DNA of 58,532 nt from Actinomycetota bacterium (lineage in GTDB: Bacteria > Actinomycetota > Actinomycetes > S36-B12). A model generated the notes under the pieces. That model saw only the letters and a program-made list of their open reading frames with translations. It did not search any database and was not told where the DNA came from. Below are positions 9,407 through 17,501 of the stretch, piece after piece. Both the position numbers and the translations under genes were made by a program. The stretch covers positions 1 through 58,532 of the forward strand of contig VGCC01000012.1 of the NCBI GenBank assembly GCA_016870195.1, given 5' to 3'. Positions within the stretch are counted from its first letter, which is position 1, and each line of letters starts with the position of its first letter.

Positions 9407-10153
9407 TCAGGAGCTCACAGGGATTCGCGGCCGCGCCTCACGCCACAACCACCAGGCGTACACCGCGATGGCGAAGGCGCCGAACACCCACCATTGCCAG
9501 GCGTAGACGAAATTCTGGAGCGGGAAGGGCACATCCCCCACCTGAACGGTGGGAGGCAGGATCACCGGTGCCGGAGCATCAGCGGCGAGCAGCGTCGGAT
9601 CCAATTCCTGCATCATCACGTAGCCCGGGATGAGCGGTGTACCCCATTCGACCCCGAGCGACGTGGCATCCACAGTGACAATCGATCCGGCCTGGTTGGC
9701 CCCTTCGTAGAACTCCTCATTGGGGTGGAGCAGACCCTCCACCTGCGTCGGCGACGTGAGGATCGGTGGGGAGACAACGCCGTCGGAGAGAAATCCGCGT
9801 GTCACTGCGATGCTGCGACCGTCATCGAGTGCGAACCGAGTGACGGTCCAGGTTCCCCGCTGGCCCTCGAACTCCCGGTTGGGAATGAGCACCTCGTCGT
9901 TCGTGAAGGCACCGTCGAGGATTACGGGTCGACCGATGTTCTGGTTATCCCACGTCCCGTCGTCGTTCACCAATTGCGTGAGCGGGACCGGATCGGACGC
10001 TGCCGCTCGCTCCGCCGCGAGGATGTCCTCGGTTCGGTCCCACTGCCAGATTCCCAGGAAGACACATGCCGTTGCAGCTGCGAGCGCAGCGACCAGGGCG
10101 ACGATCCCCCGGGAGGACAGCGCAGTGCTCCGCAGGGAGCTACCCCTGCTCAT
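9407..10153 (-). CDS. SURF1 family cytochrome oxidase assembly protein
   Basis: SURF1 proteins help insert haem a into aa3-type cytochrome c oxidase. This 248-residue copy has the two expected membrane helices (about 15-36 and 218-240). After the first comes LGIWQWDRT, the family G-x-W-Q-x-x-R signature. The extracytoplasmic part carries FDDGRSIAVTRGFL-like strands (the family V-x-R-G motif), and the second helix follows NFVYAWQWW, as in the family's NxxYAxxW. It is the last gene of the mca operon and overlaps the 75-residue membrane gene by 14 bases. Length and topology match the family. Confidence 0.9.
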   Translation of the reverse strand: MSRGSSLRSTALSSRGIVALVAALAAATACVFLGIWQWDRTEDILAAERAAASDPVPLTQLVNDDGTWDNQNIGRPVILDGAFTNDEVLIPNREFEGQRGTWTVTRFALDDGRSIAVTRGFLSDGVVSPPILTSPTQVEGLLHPNEEFYEGANQAGSIVTVDATSLGVEWGTPLIPGYVMMQELDPTLLAADAPAPVILPPTVQVGDVPFPLQNFVYAWQWWVFGAFAIAVYAWWLWREARPRIPVSS

Positions 10154-10367
10154 CCTCGCCTCGCGTGACCGCTTCCTCCGTGAGTTCCTCGTCGTACGCC
10201 TCGCGCTCGTCCTCCGGACCCATGGGCAGGTTCGCGTCGACCTTCTTGAGTTGCTTGTTCATGTTGCGCCACAGCAGGAAGACGGCGATCGCGAGCAACA
10301 GGACGAAGAGGCCGGCGATGGGGCCCGCACCATCGATGACCTGGGCGAGGTCGGGATTTTTTTCCAT
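10140..10367 (-). CDS. Small single-pass membrane protein downstream of mca
   Basis: A protein of 75 residues. Residues 15-34 (GPIAGLFVLLLAIAVFLLWR) form one membrane helix, followed by a basic patch and a very acidic C-terminus. It starts one base after the mca stop codon and overlaps surf1. A small membrane protein in this position beside mca is, as I recall, also found in mycobacteria (Rv1083). Function unknown. Confidence 0.75.
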   Translation of the reverse strand: MEKNPDLAQVIDGAGPIAGLFVLLLAIAVFLLWRNMNKQLKKVDANLPMGPEDEREAYDEELTEEAVTRGEDEQG

Positions 10368-10368
10368 G

Positions 10369-11253
10369 TCAATCTCGCAATCCGGCGAAAAGATCGTCTT
10401 CGTAGATTCCCTGAGAAGGGTCGGAGGTGGTGGGAATAGTGCTGATGGCCAACTCGAACTCCTCCGTCGGCCACACGCTCTTCTGGATCTCGGGGGGAAC
10501 TACGAACCAGAAGCCCTCCGGATCAATTTGAGTCGCGTGCGCCAGGAGCGCCGCATCGCGAATATGGAAGTAGTCGGCTGTCGGGATACGGGTGGTCACC
10601 TTGGGCCACCGATCCTCGCGATCACTCCACTTGGTGATCCACTCCCCGAAGGGTGACTCAAGGCCTGCATCACGCATCGCCTGATGCACGGTCATGATCT
10701 TCTTCTTCGTGAACTGCTGGTTGTAGTAGACCTTCGCAACCTGGTGCGCGTTCGGATTGAGTTCGGTATGGAGTTCCGGATCCGCAGCTTCCTTCACCGC
10801 AGCCATCGTGATCTCATGCGTGCGGATGTGATCGGGGTGCGGGTAACCGCCGTTCTCGTCGTAGGTCGTGATCACGTGCGGTCGAAACTCACGGATCACC
10901 TCGACAAGGCGGGGCACCGTCTGCTCCAAGGGAAGGTCGGCGAAGCACCCGGTGGGAAGGGGTGGCTTTGGGTCGCCCTCGGGAAACCCGGAGTCCTCGA
11001 AGCCGAGCCACACATGCTGGATGCCGAGGACTTCGGCCGCCGCCTTCATCTCCTGCTGGCGGACCGTGGACAAGCCGTGGAGATCCACGAGCTCCTGCAC
11101 CTTGGTGTTCAACACATCACCGCGCTCACCACCCGTGCAGGTGACGACCATGACCTCAAGGCCTTCGTCCACGTACTTGGCCGTGGTGGCAGCACCTTTG
11201 CTGGCCTCGTCGTCGGGATGCGCGTGCACGGCCATCAGGCGGAGGGGGCTCAC
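10369..11253 (-). CDS. mca: Mycothiol S-conjugate amidase
   Basis: Zinc amidase of the PIG-L/LmbE fold that cleaves mycothiol S-conjugates to GlcN-Ins and a mercapturic acid for export. It belongs to mycothiol-based detoxification in Actinobacteria. The 294 residues include the metal-binding AHPDDEASKG near the N-terminus and HPDH near residue 142. MVVTCTGGERGD and the C-terminal FWFVVPPEIQ segment are typical of Mca rather than the deacetylase MshB. I chose the GTG at 11253, 12 residues before AHPDDE, with GGGAG upstream. It is divergent from DUF4307 with 18 bases between starts and is the first gene of a mca, small membrane protein, surf1 operon. Confidence 0.92.
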   Translation of the reverse strand: MSPLRLMAVHAHPDDEASKGAATTAKYVDEGLEVMVVTCTGGERGDVLNTKVQELVDLHGLSTVRQQEMKAAAEVLGIQHVWLGFEDSGFPEGDPKPPLPTGCFADLPLEQTVPRLVEVIREFRPHVITTYDENGGYPHPDHIRTHEITMAAVKEAADPELHTELNPNAHQVAKVYYNQQFTKKKIMTVHQAMRDAGLESPFGEWITKWSDREDRWPKVTTRIPTADYFHIRDAALLAHATQIDPEGFWFVVPPEIQKSVWPTEEFELAISTIPTTSDPSQGIYEDDLFAGLRD

Positions 11254-11258
11254 CCGAT

Positions 11259-11264
11259 TAGTCT
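11259..11264 (+). promoter_or_regulatory. -10 element of the DUF4307 gene (leaderless)
   Basis: TAGTCT followed by seven bases and then the ATG at 11272. There is no room for a Shine-Dalgarno leader, so the mRNA probably starts at or next to the start codon. The element lies inside the 18-base gap to the divergent mca start. Confidence 0.5.
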
Positions 11265-11271
11265 CCCATTC

Positions 11272-11757
11272 ATGCCCAGTCCGTTCCGCAGGGACCAACT
11301 CTCCCCGGAGATGCAGGTGCGGTACGGCATGGATCGGCGTCCCATCGGGCGCTACATCGTGGCGGGCCTCCTCATGGTCGCCTTCACCGTCGGGCTCGTT
11401 TTCGTCTGGATGAATCTGACCGCTGATCGGGTGCAGTTCCGCCTGTTGGCGTGGTCGGAGGTATCTCCGGAGCGTGTCGATGTGACCTTCGAGGTGCGGG
11501 CGCCCGCGACAGTCGACGTCCTGTGCATTGTGCGGGCCCAGGACTCCCAACGAATTGACCTGGGCTATGCCGAAGTGCCTGTTCCCGGGGGCGAGGAATA
11601 TCGACTGGTCGAATACCGCCTCCGCACCGTGGCTCCCGCCTACGCGGCCGAGGTCCTGGAATGCGTGGCGGACGGGGAGCAACTGCGCGTCCCCGGGCCG
11701 CAATTCCCACCGGGGATCGCTCCACCGGATCAGCCGTGGACATCGACGGACCTCTAA
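11272..11757 (+). CDS. DUF4307 membrane protein
   Basis: A protein of 161 residues with a cytosolic basic N-terminus (RYGMDRRPIGRY), one membrane helix (about 26-46) and an extracytoplasmic beta-rich domain containing a Cys pair (VDVLCIVRAQ and VLECVADG). This matches the actinobacterial DUF4307 family, which is characteristically encoded between greA and mca. Here a toxin-antitoxin pair has come between it and greA. The family's function is not established. Its stop codon interlocks with that of the convergent PIN gene. Confidence 0.85.
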   Translation: MPSPFRRDQLSPEMQVRYGMDRRPIGRYIVAGLLMVAFTVGLVFVWMNLTADRVQFRLLAWSEVSPERVDVTFEVRAPATVDVLCIVRAQDSQRIDLGYAEVPVPGGEEYRLVEYRLRTVAPAYAAEVLECVADGEQLRVPGPQFPPGIAPPDQPWTSTDL

Positions 11758-12182
11758 CGCTGCTCCCATTCCTGCAGGATGTCGAGGGTTTCGACAGGGG
11801 TGAGGATTCTGAGCCCACTGGTCCTGGCGTGATCGCGTAGCTCCTTGTCTCCCGTCACGAGCGCGAACGCCTGCGCCTCGACGGTCAGATGAACGAGGTA
11901 GGCATCACCCCCATCACGCGGAAGGGGAACCTCGGTCTCGACATCGACATGCGCCTCGGTTGCCGCGGCCAGGAGACGAGCCACATCGCGCGCCTCCTGC
12001 TCGCTAAACCAGGTGCGGAACTTTGGTCGGAGCGCGACGTCGGTGAATTCCTGAATAAGAAGAGGCGACGTCACGAACTGCACGATCCCGCGACTCCACC
12101 GTTCCATCAGAGCGCCTGGAGGTCCGGCCGGCGCGATCAAGCCGGACAGGAGAACTCCGGGATCGACGACGACTCGCAGCAT
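11754..12182 (-). CDS. PIN-domain toxin (putative RNase)
   Basis: A 142-residue PIN-fold protein, probably the toxin of a type II pair. Conserved acidic residues are visible: the early Asp in VVVDPGVLLSG, Glu in LIQEFTDVAL, and Asp residues in GGDAYLVHL and LVTGDKELRD. These would bind Mg2+ for RNA cleavage. It lies three bases after the RHH antitoxin gene in the same direction. It resembles the PIN_3/COG1569 group. The RNA target is unknown. Confidence 0.85.
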   Translation of the reverse strand: MLRVVVDPGVLLSGLIAPAGPPGALMERWSRGIVQFVTSPLLIQEFTDVALRPKFRTWFSEQEARDVARLLAAATEAHVDVETEVPLPRDGGDAYLVHLTVEAQAFALVTGDKELRDHARTSGLRILTPVETLDILQEWEQR

Positions 12183-12185
12183 CGC

Positions 12186-12419
12186 TCAGCGCGAATGACG
12201 ACGGTGGGCGGAAATCTCCTCCGCGACGACCGAATCCGCGAGATCGGGATCCACGTCCGCGTTGCGCTGCGCGATGCGATCGAGAAGATCGAATCCAAGG
12301 AAACTCCGGAGCGCCTGCTCAAAGAGCTCGGAGTCGCGCATGTCCTTGCGGGCGGCCCACACCCGAGCTGCGCGGAGAACGTCCTCGTCGACGTACACCG
12401 TGGTTTTCGCCTTTGCCAT
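12186..12419 (-). CDS. Ribbon-helix-helix antitoxin
   Basis: A 77-residue protein beginning MAKAKTTVYVDEDVL, a typical RHH beta strand and helix, followed by an acidic toxin-binding tail. It precedes the PIN toxin gene. I prefer the ATG at 12419, because TACAAT lies six bases upstream (leaderless). A frame-compatible ATG at 12434 would overlap the -10 element. It probably represses its own promoter through the imperfect palindrome at 12429-12448. Confidence 0.82.
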   Translation of the reverse strand: MAKAKTTVYVDEDVLRAARVWAARKDMRDSELFEQALRSFLGFDLLDRIAQRNADVDPDLADSVVAEEISAHRRHSR

Positions 12420-12425
12420 GGACGG

Positions 12426-12448
12426 ATTGTACATTAAAACGCATATAC
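12426..12448 (-). promoter_or_regulatory. Toxin-antitoxin promoter and candidate RHH operator
   Basis: On the minus strand the -10 element TACAAT occupies 12431-12426, six bases before the ATG at 12419. It overlaps the imperfect inverted repeat at 12429-12448, whose outer halves are GTATAT and ATGTAC. An RHH dimer pair bound here would cover the -10. The segment is A/T-rich compared with its surroundings. Confidence 0.5.
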
Positions 12449-12481
12449 ATTTTTAAACTATTTCTTCGTTTTGCGGGGCTG

Positions 12482-12487
12482 TACCCT
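12482..12487 (+). promoter_or_regulatory. -10 element of greA (leaderless)
   Basis: TACCCT, then eight bases, then the greA ATG at 12496. There is no Shine-Dalgarno sequence in between. Confidence 0.5.
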
Positions 12488-12495
12488 CTAGCCCC

Positions 12496-12981
12496 ATGAC
12501 CGAAGTGACCTGGCTGACCCAGGAGGCGTACGACCGCCTCGTGGAGGAGCTCGCTGACCGTGCGGGCCCGCGCCGCACGGAGATCACCACGCGCATCCAG
12601 GCTGCCCGGGAAGAGGGTGACCTCAAGGAGAACGGTGGCTATCACGCTGCCAAGGAGGAGCAGGGCAAGAACGAGGCCCGCATCCGCCAGCTCACGCACC
12701 TCATTGAGCACTCGAAGATCGGCGTGCCGGAGTCCGCCGACGACGAAGTCGCCCACGGCAAGGTAGTGACGGTGCGCTTCACAGCATTCGACGAGGTGGA
12801 GACGTTCCTGCTCGGGTCCCGCGAAGAAGCCGCGCATGCCTCGCTCGAGGTGTATTCGCCCACGTCGCCTCTCGGCGCCGCCGTCCTGGGCAAGAAGGTC
12901 GGCGACTCCGCTGCCTACGAACTCGCGAACGGCAAGACCATGACGGTCGAGATCGTTTCTGTGGCTGCCTACACTGGTTAG
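12496..12981 (+). CDS. greA: Transcription elongation factor GreA
   Basis: GreA binds the secondary channel of RNA polymerase and triggers transcript cleavage in backtracked complexes. The 161 residues show the N-terminal coiled coil with the acidic tip AAREEGDLKENGGYHAAKEE, where the catalytic Asp and Glu sit, and the C-terminal FKBP-like domain ending in ANGKTMTVEIVSV. Length matches the family. The stop codon interlocks with that of the convergent ABC permease. Confidence 0.96.
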   Translation: MTEVTWLTQEAYDRLVEELADRAGPRRTEITTRIQAAREEGDLKENGGYHAAKEEQGKNEARIRQLTHLIEHSKIGVPESADDEVAHGKVVTVRFTAFDEVETFLLGSREEAAHASLEVYSPTSPLGAAVLGKKVGDSAAYELANGKTMTVEIVSVAAYTG

Positions 12982-13823
12982 CGACTGGCGGCAGTGCGGA
13001 ACTTGCGCACCGCGAGTGGTGCGAAGATTGCGATCACGACGGCGCAAGAGATGATCGTGTACTCCACAGGATTCTGCAGCGGCCAGAAGTCCGGCTGCGT
13101 TCCGATGGGATTCCCGAACAACTCGCGGCACGCGAGAACCAAACTCGAGATCGGGTTGTAGGCGGCGAAGTACTGCAGCCATGTAGGCAGAGCAGTGATC
13201 GGCACGAACGCATTCGATAGGAACGTGAGCGGGAAGATCCAGATCAGGCCTGCCGTGCTGGCTGTCTCGCTGTTGCGCACCGAGAGACCCACGAAGGCAC
13301 CGACCCAGGTGACCGTGTACGCGAAGAGCAACAGCAACAGGTAGGCGAGGATCGCATTCCAGATACCGTCATTGATCCGCCAGCCGACGATGAGTCCCGT
13401 GATACTCAAGACCGTCAAAGCCAGGATCTGGCGTAGGGCATTCGCGATGGTGTTTCCGATGAGCGCGGCGGGCTGGCTCATGGGAAGGGCGCGATACCGG
13501 TCGATGATGCCGCGCTGCATCGCTTCGGCCAATCCGACGGTGCTGGCCGCGGCCGCGAAAGCCACCGTCTGACCGAAGATGCCGGGCATCAGGTACTGCC
13601 GGTACAGGCTGGCGTCTGGCGCGGACGTGGGATCAGCTCCCGGGATCGGGATAGCGGCCCCGAAGACATAGGCGAACAGGATCACGAAGATGACCGGCTG
13701 AATCAGCTGGAAGAACAGGGCCTCCGGGATGCGGAAGCTCGCCAGGATCGTGGCGCGCGTGATGATGATCGAGTCGTGGACAGTCCACCCCAGGGGTGGT
13801 CGCTTCGCGTAGACGGCACTCAT
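12978..13823 (-). CDS. ABC-2 type exporter permease (DrrB-like)
   Basis: Membrane subunit of an ABC exporter, 281 residues with about six helices: 45-65, an amphipathic region, 120-140, 155-180, 185-205, 215-235 and 250-270. It carries ABC-2 family features such as PVIFVILFAYVFG, the RYRALPMSQPA coupling loop and FLSNAFVPITALPTWLQ. It overlaps the ATPase gene by four bases, so the two are co-translated. DrrAB-type pairs export drugs or lipids. The substrate here is unknown. Confidence 0.9.
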   Translation of the reverse strand: MSAVYAKRPPLGWTVHDSIIITRATILASFRIPEALFFQLIQPVIFVILFAYVFGAAIPIPGADPTSAPDASLYRQYLMPGIFGQTVAFAAAASTVGLAEAMQRGIIDRYRALPMSQPAALIGNTIANALRQILALTVLSITGLIVGWRINDGIWNAILAYLLLLLFAYTVTWVGAFVGLSVRNSETASTAGLIWIFPLTFLSNAFVPITALPTWLQYFAAYNPISSLVLACRELFGNPIGTQPDFWPLQNPVEYTIISCAVVIAIFAPLAVRKFRTAASR

Positions 13824-14815
13824 CGACGCACCGGTCCCCGACGGCGGCTTCGACTTGGTGGAGCCGGTGTCTCATCTTCGGTGGCATGTCCGGTAAGGCT
13901 CAAGAACACGTCATCCAGTGTGGGTCGTCGCAACGCAATGTCGTCCACCTCGATCTGCTGCGCATCGAGCGCGCGCACCGCTTCGATCAACGTGGTGGAA
14001 CCTCCTGTGATCGGCGCGCTGATGAGGCCATCCTGGGTGACGATCTCCCCGGTCGCGAGCGGCACGAGCGCCGACACCGCCTGCGATGTCTGGTCTTCCC
14101 GCGCCAGGCGGACCTCAAGACGGTCGCCACCGATCTCGTCCTTCAATGCGCTCGACGTTCCGTGCGCGATCACCTTGCCGTGGTCGAGCACGACGATGTC
14201 GTCGGCGAGTTGGTCGGCCTCATCCAGGTACTGCGTCGTCAAGAGGACAGTGGTGCCCTCGGCCACCAGTCCTTTCATGACGTTCCAAAGTCCGATACGC
14301 GATCGCGGGTCCAGGCCCGTCGTCGGCTCATCGAGGAAGAGAATCCCCGGCTTGGCGATGAGGCTCGCGGCCAAGTCGAGCCGGCGGCGCATGCCTCCGG
14401 AATAGGTCTTGGCTGGGCGATCCGCGGCGTCGACGAGATCGAAGGTGGCCAGGAGTTCGTCACTGCGTTCACTCACATAGGCCTTATCCAGGTGGTAGAG
14501 GCCACCGAACATCATCAAGTTCTCGCGGCCGGTGAGGAACTCATCGACGGCCGCATACTGGCCGGTCAATCCGATCGAACGACGCACGTCGTCGGCCTGG
14601 GATTTCACGTCGAACCCATTGACCTTCGCGGTGCCCGCGGTTGCCTGGAGCAATGTCGCGAGAATCCGGACGGTTGTGGTCTTGCCAGAACCATTCGGGC
14701 CGAGCAGGCCGACGACCGTGCCGCGGGGCACCACGAGGTCGACACCGTCGAGGGCGCGGACGTCGCCGAACGTCTTCACCAGCCCGTGGGCATCCACGGC
14801 GAGGTCGGCTGTCAC
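13820..14815 (-). CDS. ABC exporter ATPase (DrrA-like)
   Basis: Nucleotide-binding subunit of about 331 residues. Walker A is GPNGSGKTTT, the Q-loop follows in SIGLTGQYAAVDE, the signature is YSGGMRRRLDLA, Walker B is ILFLDEPTTGLDPRSR and the switch region is LLTTQYLDEAD. The C-terminal extension IDDIALRRPTLDDVFLSLTG-like matches the daunorubicin-resistance ATPase family. I chose the GTG at 14815 because TACCGT lies eight bases upstream. The frame continues to a GTG at 14842. Its partner permease follows with a four-base overlap. Confidence 0.92.
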   Translation of the reverse strand: MTADLAVDAHGLVKTFGDVRALDGVDLVVPRGTVVGLLGPNGSGKTTTVRILATLLQATAGTAKVNGFDVKSQADDVRRSIGLTGQYAAVDEFLTGRENLMMFGGLYHLDKAYVSERSDELLATFDLVDAADRPAKTYSGGMRRRLDLAASLIAKPGILFLDEPTTGLDPRSRIGLWNVMKGLVAEGTTVLLTTQYLDEADQLADDIVVLDHGKVIAHGTSSALKDEIGGDRLEVRLAREDQTSQAVSALVPLATGEIVTQDGLISAPITGGSTTLIEAVRALDAQQIEVDDIALRRPTLDDVFLSLTGHATEDETPAPPSRSRRRGPVRR

Positions 14816-14823
14816 AGGGGGCG

Positions 14824-14858
14824 ACGGTACGCCATGGATCACCGGGGATTCCCGGTGA
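14824..14858 (-). promoter_or_regulatory. ABC exporter promoter with 8+8 palindromic operator candidate
   Basis: The -10 element TACCGT (14829-14824) is eight bases before the GTG. Just upstream, 14839-14858 is TCACCGGG-GATT-CCCGGTGA, a perfect eight-base inverted repeat with a four-base centre, covering the place of the -35. A local repressor site is a reasonable inference. No regulator gene is adjacent. Confidence 0.45.
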
Positions 14859-14915
14859 CCGCAGGCACCCTTGAGGGGGTGGCCACTTTGAGGGACGACC
14901 CCGCGGATTCCTTGC

Positions 14916-14921
14916 TAGCGT
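14916..14921 (+). promoter_or_regulatory. -10 element of the 439-residue protein gene (leaderless)
   Basis: TAGCGT, six bases, then the ATG at 14928. Confidence 0.5.
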
Positions 14922-14927
14922 GAACAT

Positions 14928-16247
14928 ATGGCTGGCACGGGCGCGTCCTCCGCGGAGAAGGAGCGCGTGTCGCAAGGGGCGAAGCCGATGGAAGTCGAGA
15001 TGTCGGACCTGTCCACGAAGAACCGGCCCAACACGAGCAGTCCGGCCTTCGAGCCCATGGAGATCGAGGGACCAGAACCCGCGGAGCGAGCTCGCCCCTC
15101 CATGATGTCCCGGGTCGCGTCGTCGGTGAAGGACGCCAAGAACAAGGTTTCCGGGTTCGCGACGGATTCGACCAACTTCGTGAAGTCGAAACTCGAGAAC
15201 GAGGGAACCAGGACCCCCATGCTCGATCCCAAGGCCAATGCTCCCGCCGACCTTCAGCAGGACGGGATCAACAGCCCACTCGATGCTCGCGTCTCGAGCA
15301 TCAGAGCGAACATGGACATGGCGTCGAAGACAGGCTCAGCGGGCCGAGCGATCCGCAGTGGCGGAATCGACGTGCAGAACAGAACCAGCGGTGGTCTCGC
15401 GACAGTAGGTGGCGAAGCCGTCGGCCTCCTTACGGGGTTCAACCCCCAGACCGCCGCGCAAGGCGGCGGGGCGGCCGCTGAGGGCGCCGGCAACATGATG
15501 ATGGCTTCGGATGACAACGTGAAGGCCTCCTACAAGATGGCGCAGATCCGCAACCTGAATGCAGCGCGCGAGGCAACCGCAGCCTCGGAAGCACTCGCCA
15601 AGGGGAAGGCCGACGGGGCTTCGCCGGAGGAACTCTCCAAACTCAAGAAGGCACGCCTCCGCGCGCTGCTCCGTCGCGTGCCAGCGAACAACAACCTGGC
15701 CGCTCACGGCGTGGTTGCTAGGAACATGCCCAACCAAGAGTTGAGCACCGAGCAAACAGACATGCTCCACGCCGGCTCGGCGCGTGCTCCTGAACAGGTG
15801 GGGCGCTTAGCGCGGTTCGGGCAATGGTTGCGGTCGTTCGGCAAGAAGACGACGAAGGCGGGCGACATCGCGCGGGGTGCCAATGCCACCCAATACATCG
15901 ACCAGGGTGACGACGCGGCCGGAGTGGCAGCGGGGACGTCCGCTGTGGCGCACCAGGTGGCTGGTGCAACACAGGTGGGCCGCCCCGTCGCCGCGGCTAT
16001 CAAGTCCCAGGGCGCCTTGATGTCGTATGGAGGATCGGCCGCGAGCGCGCTGGGCGGAAAACTCGCGAAGGACGCCGACGACTCCGATCTCAAAGCCAGC
16101 GTTGACTCAGGGTCCTACAAGTCCGAAGCAGTCGACAAAGGCGTCTACCTCAAGGGTGCGGAGCGTAAACAACCCCAGGGCTTTTTCAACAAGGCAAAAA
16201 CGTGGCTCTACGACAAGTTGTTCGGAAGTTCTAAGCGCAAGAGGTAG
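14928..16247 (+). CDS. Unknown Ala/Gly-rich basic protein, possible eCIS cargo
   Basis: I do not recognise a known family. The 439 residues have a charged, disordered N-terminus with two similar Met-Glu patches (MEVEM, MEIEGPEP), then a helical segment (SVKDAKNKVSGFATDSTNFV). Two weakly hydrophobic Ala/Gly-rich stretches follow (about 155-190 and 320-365), with an Arg/Lys-rich helix between them (KLKKARLRALLRR), and a strongly basic tail ends KLFGSSKRKR. The helix SYKMAQIRNLNAA resembles AYKDAQARNEAAM in the 1,054-residue protein at 17502-20666, and both end in basic, aromatic amphipathic helices. Its own leaderless promoter is upstream. It ends exactly where the convergent ilvA ends. A cargo or accessory role for the nearby injection system is an inference. 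Confidence 0.7.
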   Translation: MAGTGASSAEKERVSQGAKPMEVEMSDLSTKNRPNTSSPAFEPMEIEGPEPAERARPSMMSRVASSVKDAKNKVSGFATDSTNFVKSKLENEGTRTPMLDPKANAPADLQQDGINSPLDARVSSIRANMDMASKTGSAGRAIRSGGIDVQNRTSGGLATVGGEAVGLLTGFNPQTAAQGGGAAAEGAGNMMMASDDNVKASYKMAQIRNLNAAREATAASEALAKGKADGASPEELSKLKKARLRALLRRVPANNNLAAHGVVARNMPNQELSTEQTDMLHAGSARAPEQVGRLARFGQWLRSFGKKTTKAGDIARGANATQYIDQGDDAAGVAAGTSAVAHQVAGATQVGRPVAAAIKSQGALMSYGGSAASALGGKLAKDADDSDLKASVDSGSYKSEAVDKGVYLKGAERKQPQGFFNKAKTWLYDKLFGSSKRKR

Positions 16248-17456
16248 TCACTCAATGCTCGTCAGCGTGAACCCGGCGGATGACAGTGCGGCAACGACCT
16301 CGGCCGCGTGCGCAGGCCCTCTCGTCTCAACGTCCACCACGATCTCCACTTCGTCCACTCCCAGGCTCGGGTCCAGTCGGTTGTGATCGACATCGACGAC
16401 GTTGGCGCGCATGCGCTGGATCTCGTTCAGGAGTCGCGCGAGGCTCCCCGGGCGATCCGGTGCCCGGACGACGAGGGTGAGGAAGCGCTCGGCGGCCGCG
16501 AGGCCATGACGCAGGATCCGCATCAGTACAAGTGAATCCACGTTTCCACCCGACAGCGTGATGGCAACGGGAGGCTCATAAGCCCCGGGATTAGACATGA
16601 CGGCTGCGGTCGCTGCTGCCCCACCCGGTTCCACGAGGAGTTTCGAGCGCTCGAGCAGCATCACCACGGCCCGGGAGATCTCGTCCTCCGAGACAGTCAC
16701 GATCGGAATGCGGTGCTCAGCGATTACGCCGAATGGCACCTCACCCGGCAGCCCCACTGCAATGCCATCGGCCATGGTGGCCATCTGCTCCAACCGAACC
16801 GGGTGACCGGCGGCCAGGGATGCTGGGTACGCAGCAGCCGTCGTAGCCTGGGCTCCGACAACGCGAACGTTCGGCGCACGATCGGCGAGAGCGATCGTGA
16901 TACCTGCAAGTAGGCCGCCTCCCCCAGTGCACACCACAGCGGTGTGCAGGTCCGGCACGCTCGCAGCCATCTCCAGCCCGAGTGTTCCTTGGCCGGCAAC
17001 GATGTTCTCGCTGTCATAGGGATGCACCAAGACGGCACCCGTTGCCTTCGCAAACTCCAGGGCCGCCTCGACGGACTCGTCGATCGTCGATCCGGCGAAC
17101 CTGACGTCAGCCCCATAGTCACGGGTCGCCTGTACCTTCGGAATCGATGCTTCCTCAGGCATGAATACGGTGGCTGGAACTCCAAGCATTGAGGCGGCGA
17201 GGGCCACACCCTGGGCATGATTTCCGGCGCTCGCGGCAACGACTCCACGTGACTTCTGATCGTCGCTCAATTGCGCGATGAAGTTGTACGCACCGCGAAT
17301 CTTGAAGGAGCCTGCGCGCTGCAGGTTTTCCGTGAATAAGAACACGGGCCCACCGACCAGATCCTCCAACCATCGAGCACGCACCGGGGGGAATAGACGG
17401 ATTACCCCGCCCAACCTGGCTTCTGCCGCCTCGATGTCGCGAATGGAAACGGTCAT
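16248..17456 (-). CDS. ilvA: Threonine ammonia-lyase with C-terminal ACT domain
   Basis: PLP enzyme of fold type II converting threonine to 2-oxobutanoate and ammonia, the first step towards isoleucine. The 402 residues show the PLP lysine in AGSFKIRGAYN, the Asn-containing SAGNHAQG, the phosphate-binding CTGGGGLLAG and the C-terminal TLSGGNVDS. A single ACT domain (about 325-402, starting FLTLVVRAPDRPGSL) suggests the shorter TdcB-like form found in many actinobacteria. It lies among candidate injection-system genes but is an ordinary housekeeping gene. Confidence 0.93.
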   Translation of the reverse strand: MTVSIRDIEAAEARLGGVIRLFPPVRARWLEDLVGGPVFLFTENLQRAGSFKIRGAYNFIAQLSDDQKSRGVVAASAGNHAQGVALAASMLGVPATVFMPEEASIPKVQATRDYGADVRFAGSTIDESVEAALEFAKATGAVLVHPYDSENIVAGQGTLGLEMAASVPDLHTAVVCTGGGGLLAGITIALADRAPNVRVVGAQATTAAAYPASLAAGHPVRLEQMATMADGIAVGLPGEVPFGVIAEHRIPIVTVSEDEISRAVVMLLERSKLLVEPGGAAATAAVMSNPGAYEPPVAITLSGGNVDSLVLMRILRHGLAAAERFLTLVVRAPDRPGSLARLLNEIQRMRANVVDVDHNRLDPSLGVDEVEIVVDVETRGPAHAAEVVAALSSAGFTLTSIE

Positions 17457-17501
17457 GCGTGAAGTCTGACACTGGCAAGGAGCAAGACAGGATCGGCTCT
17501 C

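Noticed and set aside
12319-13182. A 287-codon minus-strand frame across greA
   Set aside because: greA on the plus strand is unambiguous, and the antisense frame has no recognisable domain and unusual composition.
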